This document shows, one piece after another, positions 53,665 through 61,899 of a DNA stretch of 64,000 nt; position 1 is the stretch's first letter; each line of letters begins with the position of its first letter. This DNA comes from an uncultured Lachnospiraceae bacterium. Lineage in GTDB: Bacteria > Bacillota > Clostridia > Lachnospirales > Lachnospiraceae. Location of the stretch: the NCBI GenBank assembly GCA_910589195.1, contig CAJUTC010000012.1, positions 10,061 through 74,060 of the forward strand, given 5' to 3'. A model generated the notes under the pieces. That model saw nothing but the letters and a program-made list of their open reading frames with translations, made no database searches and was not told the DNA's origin. A program made the position numbers and the translations under genes.

Positions 53665-53709
53665 AACAGCAGTAGCGTCCCCTCCCCCACATGGCTACTG
53701 TTGTTTTTT
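53665..53709 (+). terminator. Terminator after the HPr-like gene
   Basis: AACAGCAGTAGC pairs with GCTACTGTTGTT over 12 bp (one G-T), followed by TTTTTA. A further perfect hairpin, TTATAGGA/TCCTATAA, starts in the T-tract. Confidence 0.9.
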
Positions 53710-53801
53710 ATAGGAAAATACGTCCTATAAAGCAAAAATCCTCTGAGGATGCGCACTCTGCGCTAAGGAAAATGGCTGCTGGCGCAGCCGCACTCCGGCG
53801 C

Positions 53802-53830
53802 AAGAGTCCGGCTTGCCGGACTCTTTTTTT
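53802..53830 (+). terminator. GC-rich hairpin with T-tract
   Basis: AAGAGTCCGGC and GCCGGACTCTT are directly adjacent around TT and followed by a run of T. It has terminator form, yet no gene ends here; it borders the intron-like fragment. Confidence 0.75.
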
Positions 53831-53879
53831 GTGTGCCCAGTATGGGCGCAATCTAAGCGGTGAAAGTCCGTAACACGCC
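53831..53879 (+). mobile_element. Group II intron-like 5' end fragment
   Basis: The stretch begins GTGTG, the 5' consensus of group II introns, and continues with GCCCAGTATGGGCGCAA and GCGGTGAAAGTCCG, strings that resemble the start of intron domain I. No reverse transcriptase and no domain V were found in the next kilobase, so it is at most a remnant. The assignment rests on motif resemblance only. Confidence 0.4.
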
Positions 53880-53884
53880 AGAGC

Positions 53885-54106
53885 ATGGATTTTATATTGG
53901 CGTATAATCTCGAAAAAAATCCTCTTCCAAATCAACTTACAAAAGGAATGGTGCAGGAATCAAATTCTCATACTGCTATAGGAAAGTACTTTTTACAAAA
54001 AGGAGGACAAGAATATATTTTGTTGGATTTGGAGCGATTTAAAAAATTATATTTCAGAGAGGTCCATACATATTCACAAGAAGAATTTGAACAGTATATA
54101 CAGTGA
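53885..54106 (+). CDS. Orphan small ORF in the accessory patch
   Basis: A 73-residue frame from ATG 53885 is rich in aromatic and charged residues (KGGQEYILLDLERFKKLYFR). There is no good ribosome site and no recognised family. It lies between the intron-like fragment and repeat copy C, so it may be a degraded insertion. Confidence 0.3.
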   Translation: MDFILAYNLEKNPLPNQLTKGMVQESNSHTAIGKYFLQKGGQEYILLDLERFKKLYFREVHTYSQEEFEQYIQ

Positions 54107-54108
54107 AT

Positions 54109-54245
54109 GTTCAGCGATCCGGCGCTGAACTGCGGGAAAATGGGGTCACGAAATGACAGATTCCATACCCATTTTCCCCACATTTGCCGGGAGGCTCACA
54201 GTAACCCCCCTTTCATTCATGGTGGCACCCCAAGAGGGGCGAAAG
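54109..54245 (-). repeat. Dispersed intergenic element, 3' module, copy C (inverted)
   Basis: On the minus strand this aligns with 60385-60515. Shared parts are CCACCATGAATGAAAGGGG, stem AAAATGGG/CCCATTTT, the inner CATTTCGTGAC loop and the terminal hairpin GTTCAGCG/CGCTGAAC. It lies downstream of, and sense to, the amidohydrolase gene. Confidence 0.75.
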
Positions 54246-54257
54246 CAGACAACTACC

Positions 54258-55421
54258 TTACACCCAAAAATCAGTTGCGCAATACTGGATTTCACCTGCG
54301 CAGATGGTCATTTTAGGAACAAGCAGTTCATTTCCCAGCAGTTCTTCATCCATCCAGTCTTTATGATGGACAAGTATGTTCTTTTCTTCCAGTAAAACCA
54401 CATCTGCATAAGCGCCTGGTTTTAAGGTGCCGATCTGTCCTTCCATTCCCATAGCCTTTGCCGGAGCTTCAGTGGCGGACCGAAGTACATCCATTAAACA
54501 CATCCCCAGCGTCAGATATTTGGAAAGCACAACAGGAAAGTTTTTGGCATAGGGTGGGATATTAAATTTATCGCTGGTCAGATCGGAACTGATAATATCT
54601 GGCAGGAACCCCTGTGCCAAAGCTTGCTTTGCAGTTGCCAGACCAAAGTTGCTTTTTCCGTTGGCAGCATCAAAAATAACTCCGCGTTTTCTGGCTTCTA
54701 AGATTCCTGGGTCAATGGTTCCGTCTGGCAAGATCATATGATTGCGTCCGCCCTGGAAACAGTGGCAGAAGATATCTCCTGGACGTAAACAACTGGCCAA
54801 TTCACCGGCAGAAATAGGGGAATTGGTGGTGTGGACGCAGACTTTTAAATCCGTTCCCAGCCGATGGCTGAAACGGTCAGCCAGATCCACAACCGCTTTT
54901 AAATAGTCTGCTTTTGTTTCATCCGGAACAACGCCTTTTGAAAGCCGGATTTTAAATCCTAAGATATGATGGCGAAACTTATCTACCAGCCGTTCCATCC
55001 GGTCAAGATTAAACAACTCTGGGTTAAAGTCTTCACAAAGCTTGGCGTCTAGCTGACCGCCGGAGTAAACCGTTAGAAAGCCTTTCAGACGGATAATGGA
55101 AGAAACGATGGAAGTGTTGTAAAAAGCTTCGAAATTCGCGGTTCCCGCGGTTCCTGCGTCCACAGCGGCAGTGGTGCCCTGGGCAACCATAAAATCAGGG
55201 CGGATAGCCTGGCTGCTTCCTTCGTAAAATACGTGGGTATGGAAATCAATCAGACCTGGCGCCACGATCAGACCGTTGGCATCGATTACATGGGTAGCAT
55301 CTACCAGCTCTCCTTGTGTGTCAATAAGCCTGGTATTTCGGATGGCAAGATCCATTACCCGGTCTAAATTTTGTGACGGATCGATAATACGTCCGTTTTT
55401 GATGAGAAAGTCTGCTTTCAT
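54258..55421 (-). CDS. Amidohydrolase/deacetylase family metallohydrolase
   Basis: The product has 387 residues of the dihydroorotase-like amidohydrolase superfamily. HTH in LIDFHTHVF (metal ligands), Lys in GFKIRLSKG (probable carboxylated lysine), His in VCVHTTNSP and HCFQGG, and Asp in ISSDLTSD make a complete binuclear site. It resembles the EF_0837/AHA_3915 group of unknown catabolic substrate. GAAAGGAG precedes ATG 55421. The permease and regulator genes beside it are broken, so the enzyme may be an orphan of a decaying pathway. Confidence 0.85.
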   Translation of the reverse strand: MKADFLIKNGRIIDPSQNLDRVMDLAIRNTRLIDTQGELVDATHVIDANGLIVAPGLIDFHTHVFYEGSSQAIRPDFMVAQGTTAAVDAGTAGTANFEAFYNTSIVSSIIRLKGFLTVYSGGQLDAKLCEDFNPELFNLDRMERLVDKFRHHILGFKIRLSKGVVPDETKADYLKAVVDLADRFSHRLGTDLKVCVHTTNSPISAGELASCLRPGDIFCHCFQGGRNHMILPDGTIDPGILEARKRGVIFDAANGKSNFGLATAKQALAQGFLPDIISSDLTSDKFNIPPYAKNFPVVLSKYLTLGMCLMDVLRSATEAPAKAMGMEGQIGTLKPGAYADVVLLEEKNILVHHKDWMDEELLGNELLVPKMTICAGEIQYCATDFWV

Positions 55422-55475
55422 CGTCTTCTCCTTTCTAATCCTGAGTAAAAATAAATGCTTTTTATAAATATGTAG

Positions 55476-55790
55476 TTAGATAATCCCTATGGTGCCTGTG
55501 ACGCAGGCTAAAACAGCACAGATAATTCTGATTTTTGCCCCGGCATAAGCGCCGCTGCCGCCCATAACCTTTCTGAAGATCGATCCAGGCATAAACAGCA
55601 GAAACCAGTTTCCGGAAAAACTGCTCATTCTGGTCATAAAATGATCTGTAATAGAATTAGCCGGATCCATTCCATTAAATAGTATCACAATTAATGCACC
55701 CAGTAAAGACACGATTGCCATATGCCAATTCTTCCAAATCAGAACGATAACGGCTGCTATCGCTAAAATTAATCCAATGATACCTATCAT
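55476..55790 (-). pseudogene. Truncated GntP-family permease
   Basis: The 104-residue frame matches the N-terminus of gluconate-type permeases (IGLILAIAAVIVLIWKNWHM; VILFNGMDPANSITDHF; FSGNWFLLFMPGSIFRKVMGGSGA) and then ends. Full GntP proteins have about 450 residues with more than ten helices. The last 20 residues diverge, which suggests an internal deletion. It lies just before the amidohydrolase gene on the same strand. Confidence 0.8.
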
Positions 55791-56077
55791 AAAATTCGCT
55801 TTCGTTTGACGTTGGCTTCCTGATTTTCGAAAACCGATGAATGGTACAGGGGTTGCTGAGAAATTGCCGGTTGCTTCTCATATTGGTAATTTTAAACAAT
55901 TTTTTTGCTCCCTTGTTTTTCATTTTTATTATAACTATGATATAATAAGAAGTAAAATTATGAATTATTCTAACGGTTCAAAGCAAAAATATGAACAAAA
56001 AGCCAATGGAACTGGCGGCGCGCTCATTTATTTTGGGCATCGGATAGGTTATGGAATTCGTGTAAGAGGGAGGCAGG

Positions 56078-56984
56078 ATGGATTTACATTAATTGGAGTA
56101 TATGATTGCGATTGCGGATCATGGAAGCATTTCAAAAGCGGCCCAGGCGCTGTTTATTACCCAGTCTGGTCTGAATCAGCAGCTCATTAAATTGGAAAAG
56201 GAATTAAACGCGCAGATTTTTTATCGGGATAAACATAACTTGCAGATGACCCAGGCTGGAAAAATTTATATTCAAAATGCCAGGGAGATTATGAACATTA
56301 AGAAGTGCGCTTATACCCAGATCTATGATTTGGTTAACAGCAACTGTGGTGAGATCGTATTAGGCCTGACGGCGGAACACGGAATTGATATGTTTGCTGA
56401 AATTTTTCCGGAATTTACAAAAGTATTTCCTGGTATTACATTAAAGCTGCAGGAGTGCTTTGTGAAAACGCAGCATAAGCTGCTTAAAAAGGGGCAGTTG
56501 GATTTGGGATTTGTAATGTTGCGGGAGGAGGATAAGGTGGATTTAGAGTATATCCATCTTTGCAGGGAGCGGCTGGTACTGGGGGGTTTCACAAAACCAT
56601 CCCCTGGCAAAACAATACGGGGCACCTCCAGGCGAACCCTTTCCTACGATTGACCTGGCTCTGTTTTCTGGAGAGATGTTTTCCCTGATGCTGGAAGATT
56701 CCACCATGCGGAAAATCATGCAGCCTTGTTTTGAACAGGCAGGCTTTCAGCTGAAAATCTTGTTTAAAACTTTTATGAACCATGTGTTGTGCAAGATGGT
56801 GCGTAAGAATTTATGCTGTACCATAATTCCCCAGTCAAGAGTTGCCAATGATAAGGAAGCAGCCTGGTTTTTCCTCACATCCGATCCCAACTGGGAAATT
56901 GCGATGGTCTACAATAAAAAAATCCGCCCAGCAAGGAGGGATAGTTTATCGTCTGTCAGGCTCAGCTTTATGGAAAAAATTTAG
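56078..56984 (+). pseudogene. LysR-family regulator broken by a nonsense codon and a frameshift
   Basis: From ATG 56078 (behind GAGGGAGG) the frame reads MDLH-stop-LEYMIAIADHGSISKAAQAL; LysR proteins have Gln at the fifth codon, so TAA at 56090-56092 probably replaced CAA. A second lesion is in the G-run at 56581-56586: removing one G restores LGVSQNHPLAKQYGAPPGE and joins the HTH and first ligand lobe to the rest of the ligand domain (frame ending 56984). With both repaired the protein would be about 300 residues. It is divergent from the permease remnant and amidohydrolase, the usual LysR layout. Confidence 0.88.
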
Positions 56985-57094
56985 AATATCGTTTGGCTCA
57001 GGGAACGATATAAAAGTAAAAGGTAAGATAGGATCATTTAGAGAATGTTCTAAATTAATAAAAATATAATTAAGAAAAAGGAACCCTGATTTGC

Positions 57095-57138
57095 AAAAAT
57101 CCCCTGAAGAAAGATGAGCTTCAGGGGATTTTTGCGGT
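57095..57138. terminator. Bidirectional terminator between the LysR pseudogene and argG
   Basis: AAAAATCCCCTGAAG and CTTCAGGGGATTTTT form a perfect 15-bp stem with a 9-nt loop, T-rich on one side and A-rich on the other, so it can work for both converging genes. Confidence 0.95.
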
Positions 57139-57149
57139 TTCAACCGTTC

Positions 57150-58376
57150 CTATTTTTGATTATGTTTGGCTTCTTCCAGCTTCATGGCCCGTACCTTAAG
57201 AGGCAGACCGAATAATGTGATAAAGCCGCTTGCGTCGTGATGATCATACAATTCCCCGGTAGTAAAGGACGCAAGGGATTCACTGTACAAAGAGTAAGGA
57301 GAGGTGGTTCCGGCTTTGATAATATTGCCCTTATAAAGCTTAAATTTTACTTCTCCTGTTACATATTCTTGGGTTACATCTACAAATGCCTCAACTGCTT
57401 CCCTCAGAGGGGTAAACCATTTTCCTTCGTATACGATTTGAGCCAATTTGTTGCCCATATCTTTTTTTACTTCCATTGTAGCGCGGTCTAATACCAGCTC
57501 TTCCAATTGCTGGTGGGCTTCCATCAGGATGGTTCCGCCAGGAGTTTCATATACGCCCCTTGACTTCATTCCTACAACCCGGTTTTCTACAATATCAACA
57601 ATACCAATTCCGTGTTTGCCGCCCAGTTCATTTAACTTGCGGATTACATCGGAAACTTTCATGGATACGCCGTTTACACTGGTGGGAATTCCTTTTTCAA
57701 AGGCGATGGTTACATATTCTCCTTCATCGGGAGCTTCCTCCGGAGTTACCCCTAACACCAGCATATGCTTAAAGTTAGGTTCGCTGGAGGGATCCTCAAG
57801 CTCCAGGCCTTCATGGCTGATATGCCACAAGTTCCGGTCACGGCTGTAGCTGCTGTCAGCGGAAAATGGAAGATTGATACCTTTCTCTTTACAATATTCC
57901 ATCTCATCTTCCCGGGACTGGAAGGTCCAGATATCGGTCATACGCCATGGGGCGATAATGTTAAGATCTGGGGCTAAGGCTTTAATCCCTAATTCAAAGC
58001 GGATTTGGTCATTGCCTTTTCCGGTAGCTCCGTGGCAGATAGCAGACGCGCCTTCTTTTCTCGCAATCTCCACCAGCCTCTTGGCAATAGCCGGACGTGC
58101 CATGGAGGTACCTAGCAAATACTTGTTTTCGTATACTGCGTTTGCTTTTACACAGGGCATAATATAATTGTCGCAGAAATCATCAGTTACGTCTTCAATA
58201 TACAATTTCGAGGCACCAGATAATTTGGCACGTTCTTCCAGGCCGTCTAATTCATTGCCCTGGCCACAGTCGATACAGCAGCAGATTACTTCATAATCAA
58301 AATGTTCCTTTAACCAGGGAATAATAGCGGTGGTATCCAAACCGCCGGAATAGGCTAATACAACTTTTTCTTTCAT
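57150..58376 (-). CDS. argG: Argininosuccinate synthase
   Basis: The product has 408 residues from ATG 58376 behind CAGGAGGAA. The PP-loop AYSGGLDTTAIIPWL, CHGATGKGNDQIRFELG and YSRDRNLWHISHEG are intact. It joins citrulline and aspartate. The open frame extends about 48 codons upstream of the ATG, but without a start or ribosome site. It is divergent from argC. Confidence 0.97.
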   Translation of the reverse strand: MKEKVVLAYSGGLDTTAIIPWLKEHFDYEVICCCIDCGQGNELDGLEERAKLSGASKLYIEDVTDDFCDNYIMPCVKANAVYENKYLLGTSMARPAIAKRLVEIARKEGASAICHGATGKGNDQIRFELGIKALAPDLNIIAPWRMTDIWTFQSREDEMEYCKEKGINLPFSADSSYSRDRNLWHISHEGLELEDPSSEPNFKHMLVLGVTPEEAPDEGEYVTIAFEKGIPTSVNGVSMKVSDVIRKLNELGGKHGIGIVDIVENRVVGMKSRGVYETPGGTILMEAHQQLEELVLDRATMEVKKDMGNKLAQIVYEGKWFTPLREAVEAFVDVTQEYVTGEVKFKLYKGNIIKAGTTSPYSLYSESLASFTTGELYDHHDASGFITLFGLPLKVRAMKLEEAKHNQK

Positions 58377-58545
58377 AGTAAATTCCTCCTGAATTTGTAT
58401 TTGTGGTGACGGATTTGGTTCCGTAGCATTGCTGCTTAATAAGTGTTTGACTTTCATAAAATATACAACAGAATATAAAAAAAAGCAATAGGGAATATCA
58501 TTTTGAGTATATTTATACAAAAATATTCATAAAATAAAATATATA

Positions 58546-58574
58546 TTGAATATTATGCAATTTATATGTATAAT
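58546..58574 (+). promoter_or_regulatory. argC promoter with overlapping ARG-box candidate
   Basis: TTGAAT and TATAAT are 17 bp apart. TTGAATATTATGCAA (58546-58560) is an imperfect palindrome close to ArgR/AhrC operator half-sites and covers the -35, so bound ArgR would block transcription. The whole 58377-58699 divergent region is AT-rich; further box-like strings (AATATTCATAAAA) lie towards argG. Confidence 0.65.
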
Positions 58575-58699
58575 TATAAAACGAAACAGAATCTTGCTTT
58601 ACATTTATAAAAAAGCAGCTATAATGAAATAGTAAGGTACAGACGGAAAGTGCTGTATAAAGGAAAATAAGGAAAATACAGAAATGAGGAGGGATTGTT

Positions 58700-59749
58700 G
58701 TGATTCGGGCAGGAATAATCGGAGCAACCGGCTATGCGGGAGGCGAGCTGGCCAGGCTGCTTTTGCAAAGAGAAGATGTGGAAATAAAATGGTTTGGATC
58801 CAAAAGTTATGTAGGTCAGGATTATACATCTATTTATCAAAATATGTATCAGCTAACAGAAGCTGTGTGCCAATCCGATGATATGAATCAGATGGCAGAA
58901 CAGGTGGATGTAATCTTTACCGCCACGCCCCAGGGTCTATGTGCGTCTTTAATCAGTGAAGAAATTCTTTCCAAGACCAAAGTGATAGATTTAAGCGCTG
59001 ATTTCCGGATTAAGGATGTGTCAGTTTATGAAACGTGGTATCAGCTAAAACATACGGCTCCAGAGTTTATCCGGGAAGCTGTTTATGGCCTTCCGGAGAT
59101 CAATCGGGAGAAAATAAAAAGCGCCAGGTTGATAGCAAACCCAGGCTGCTACCCTACATGTACCTTTTTGTCTGTGTATCCGTTAGCAAAAGAGGGGCTG
59201 ATTGACTTGTCCACTTTGATTGTAGACGCAAAATCCGGAACTTCCGGAGCCGGGCGAGGGGCCAAAACAGCAAATTTATATTGCGAGGTCAATGAAAGTA
59301 TTAAGGCTTACGGGGTGGCTACCCATCGCCACACGCCGGAGATAGAGGAGCAGCTTTCTCATGCGGCGGGAAAGCCGGTTACCATCAATTTTACACCTCA
59401 CTTAGTTCCCATGGATCGTGGGATTTTAGTGACCGCTTACGCTTCTCTAACAGAAGAAGCTAAAAAGCTTTCTTCTGAAGCGTTAAAGGATATATACCAT
59501 CAGTATTATAAAGAGGAACCCTTTGTCCGTGTCCTAAGAGGGGATATTTGTCCGGAAACCCGCTGGGTAAAAGGAAGCAATTTCGTAGATGTTAATATTA
59601 AAATTGATTCCAGGACGAACCGGGTCATCATGATGGGAGCTATGGACAATATGGTAAAAGGGGCAGCCGGACAGGCTATCCAAAACATGAACCTGATGTT
59701 TGGCCTTCCGGAGGATCGGGGCCTTAGGCTGGCGCCCATGTTCCCATAG
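58700..59749 (+). CDS. argC: N-acetyl-gamma-glutamyl-phosphate reductase
   Basis: The product has 349 residues from GTG 58700 behind GAGGAGGG. AGIIGATGYAGGELARLL binds NADPH and the active-site cysteine is in ANPGCYPTCTFL. It carries out the third step of ornithine synthesis and heads the operon. Confidence 0.97.
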   Translation: MIRAGIIGATGYAGGELARLLLQREDVEIKWFGSKSYVGQDYTSIYQNMYQLTEAVCQSDDMNQMAEQVDVIFTATPQGLCASLISEEILSKTKVIDLSADFRIKDVSVYETWYQLKHTAPEFIREAVYGLPEINREKIKSARLIANPGCYPTCTFLSVYPLAKEGLIDLSTLIVDAKSGTSGAGRGAKTANLYCEVNESIKAYGVATHRHTPEIEEQLSHAAGKPVTINFTPHLVPMDRGILVTAYASLTEEAKKLSSEALKDIYHQYYKEEPFVRVLRGDICPETRWVKGSNFVDVNIKIDSRTNRVIMMGAMDNMVKGAAGQAIQNMNLMFGLPEDRGLRLAPMFP

Positions 59750-59802
59750 ACGCTCCCTTAAAGACTGGGATATTTGATAACAGAAACAGACAGGGAGTTT
59801 GT

Positions 59803-60267
59803 ATGGCAGGAACATTTGATATTGTGCTCCGGGAGATGGGGCCGGAAGATTACGATGGAGTTTATCGATTATGGATGAGCATGAAGGGATTCGGGATCCG
59901 TTCCATTGACGACTCCAGAGAAGGGGTGGAACGGTTTTTGAAGCGGAATCCGCTAACCAGTGTGGTGGCGGTACAGAACGGGCATATTATCGGCAGTATT
60001 TTATGCGGCCATGACGGGAGAACGGGCTATTTTTATCATGTATGTGTATCGGAACGATACCGGAAACACGGAGTGGGCTATAAGATGGCAAGGTTCTGTA
60101 TGGCAGCTTTAAAAAAGGAAGGGATTAATAAGATTTGCCTGATTGCGTTTAAATCCAATCAAGTTGGCAATGCATTTTGGAAAGGCTTAGGCTGGAACAG
60201 CCGTGATGATGTCAATTACTATGATATTGTGCTGAACGAAGAAAATATTACAAGCTTTATTCAGTAA
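59803..60267 (+). CDS. GNAT family N-acetyltransferase
   Basis: The product has 154 residues. The acetyl-CoA loop is RYRKHGVGYKMA (motif A) with VCVSE before it; GHDGRTGYFYHVCV and NAFWKGLGW are typical of the YpeA group. It sits between argC and argJ, where N-acetyltransfer chemistry is relevant, but an N-acetylglutamate synthase role is not shown. ArgJ here can recycle acetyl groups itself. Confidence 0.85.
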   Translation: MAGTFDIVLREMGPEDYDGVYRLWMSMKGFGIRSIDDSREGVERFLKRNPLTSVVAVQNGHIIGSILCGHDGRTGYFYHVCVSERYRKHGVGYKMARFCMAALKKEGINKICLIAFKSNQVGNAFWKGLGWNSRDDVNYYDIVLNEENITSFIQ

Positions 60268-60515
60268 CCTGCATACGCCCGGCTGCGAAGGCATCACCAC
60301 AAAGGAAATTCCGGCGGGCGTACTTGGCATCCCTGAATTCATGCCGCCTATTTGGCGATGGACTTTTATAGTACCCCTATGCCACAGAATGCCTGGTACC
60401 ACCATGAATGAAAGGGGCTTCCTTTAAAAATCCAGGAAATGCACAGAAAACGGGAATGGAAGATGTTACTTCGTGACACCGTTTTTACACAGTTCAGCGC
60501 AAGGTGGCTGAACTT
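60266..60515 (+). repeat. Dispersed intergenic element, full copy B
   Basis: This copy fills the space between the GNAT gene and argJ. Its 5' module matches 30119-30225 (stem TACGCCCG/CGGGCGTA, 60274-60281 with 60315-60322). Its 3' module matches 54109-54245 (stem AAAACGG/CCGTTTT, 60447-60453 with 60479-60485; end hairpin GTTCAGC/GCTGAAC, 60492-60498 with 60507-60513). No open frame is shared by the copies. It may act as an RNA in the arg transcript or as a mobile repeat. Confidence 0.75.
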
Positions 60516-60542
60516 TCAAAGCAAGCAAGAGAGGAGAACTGT

Positions 60543-61766
60543 ATGAAAGAAATCCAGGGAGGCGTTACGGCGCCGAAGGGATTCCAGGCAGCATCTTGTG
60601 CTGCTGGGATCAAATATAAAGAACGCCAGGATATGGCATTGATTTACAGTGAAATCCCCTGCCGTTCGGCAGGCACATTTACCACAAACCTTGTAAAGGC
60701 AGCGCCGGTAAAATGGGATCAAAACCAGGTATCCAGTGGCCACGAAGCTCAGGCCATTGTGGTAAATGCAGGGATTGCCAATGCCTGTACTGGAGCAGAA
60801 GGCATGGAATACTGCCGCCAGACGGCATTGGCGGCAGGGGAGGCATTAAAAATTCCGGCAGAGTCAGTGCTGGTTGCTTCCACTGGGGTTATCGGGATGC
60901 AGCTTCCCATTGATCGGATTGCGGCGGGAGTTAAGAAGATGGCTTCCTCTCTTTCGTCCTCTTTGGAGGCGGGAGAAGCCGCTTCCAAGGCCATTATGAC
61001 TACAGACACAAAGAATAAGCAGATTGCTGTAGAATTTGAAATTGGAGGAAAAACGGTAACCATAGGCGGCATGTGCAAAGGCTCCGGGATGATCCATCCC
61101 AACATGTGCACCATGTTAAGCTTTGTTACCACAGATGCCGCTATTAGCAAGGAATTGTTAATGGAAGCGCTGAAAGAAGATGTAAAAGACACCTATAATA
61201 TGATTTCCGTAGATGGAGATACTTCCACCAATGATACGGTTCTTCTTTTTGCAAATGGAATGGCTGGAAACCGGGAGATTAGGGAAAAAAATGAGGATTA
61301 CAATCAGTTTGTAAAGGCACTGAATCAGGTAAATGAAACTCTTGCAAAGAAAATGGCAGGCGATGGGGAAGGCTGCACCGCATTGTTTGAGGTGAAGATT
61401 TTGGGGGCGGAACATAAAGAACAAGCAATAACCCTTGCAAAGTCTGTGATTACTTCAAATTTGACCAAGGCAGCCATATTTGGACATGATGCCAACTGGG
61501 GGCGTATCCTTTGTGCTATGGGATATTCTGGAGCTGAGTTTGATCCGGAAAAAGTGGATCTGTATTTTGAAAGTGCCAAGGGAAAGCTTCAAATTATAGA
61601 AAACGGGGTTGCGGTGGATTACAGTGAGGAAGAGGCCACTAAAATCCTGTCCTGCCCGGAGGTGACAGCTATAGCAGATATTAAAATGGGAACAGCGTCC
61701 GCCACTGCCTGGGGCTGTGATTTAACCTTTGATTATGTAAAAATTAATGCAGATTACCGATCGTAA
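60543..61766 (+). CDS. argJ: Bifunctional ornithine acetyltransferase / N-acetylglutamate synthase
   Basis: The product has 407 residues from ATG 60543 behind GAGAGGAG; the upstream in-frame start at 60504 lies in the repeat element and is rejected. The self-cleavage site and nucleophile are in IMTTDTK; GITAPKGF-type GGVTAPKGF and MIHPNMCTMLSF are typical. It moves the acetyl group from acetylornithine to glutamate. Confidence 0.96.
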   Translation: MKEIQGGVTAPKGFQAASCAAGIKYKERQDMALIYSEIPCRSAGTFTTNLVKAAPVKWDQNQVSSGHEAQAIVVNAGIANACTGAEGMEYCRQTALAAGEALKIPAESVLVASTGVIGMQLPIDRIAAGVKKMASSLSSSLEAGEAASKAIMTTDTKNKQIAVEFEIGGKTVTIGGMCKGSGMIHPNMCTMLSFVTTDAAISKELLMEALKEDVKDTYNMISVDGDTSTNDTVLLFANGMAGNREIREKNEDYNQFVKALNQVNETLAKKMAGDGEGCTALFEVKILGAEHKEQAITLAKSVITSNLTKAAIFGHDANWGRILCAMGYSGAEFDPEKVDLYFESAKGKLQIIENGVAVDYSEEEATKILSCPEVTAIADIKMGTASATAWGCDLTFDYVKINADYRS

Positions 61767-61899
61767 GGGTCTGTTTTGTGTTTGTGACGGCGGGAAGGAT
61801 GGATAGACACATTGATATTTCGGATGGTTTTCCGCCCTTAACATGGAAGAGATTCTACAGATTTATGGTCTGTATTGAGAAAGAGGAGAGAAACGAAAC

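Noticed and set aside
53885..54106. Toxin or antitoxin assignment for the 73-residue ORF
   Set aside because: No partner gene, no recognised family and no ribosome site; only the open frame is visible.
55837..56190. 117-codon plus-strand frame overlapping the LysR start
   Set aside because: It overlaps the LysR coding sequence in another frame and has composition unlike a protein gene; the LysR homology explains the region.
57095..57138. 15-bp hairpin as a regulatory operator for argG
   Set aside because: It is downstream of argG, which is on the minus strand, and has classic bidirectional terminator form.
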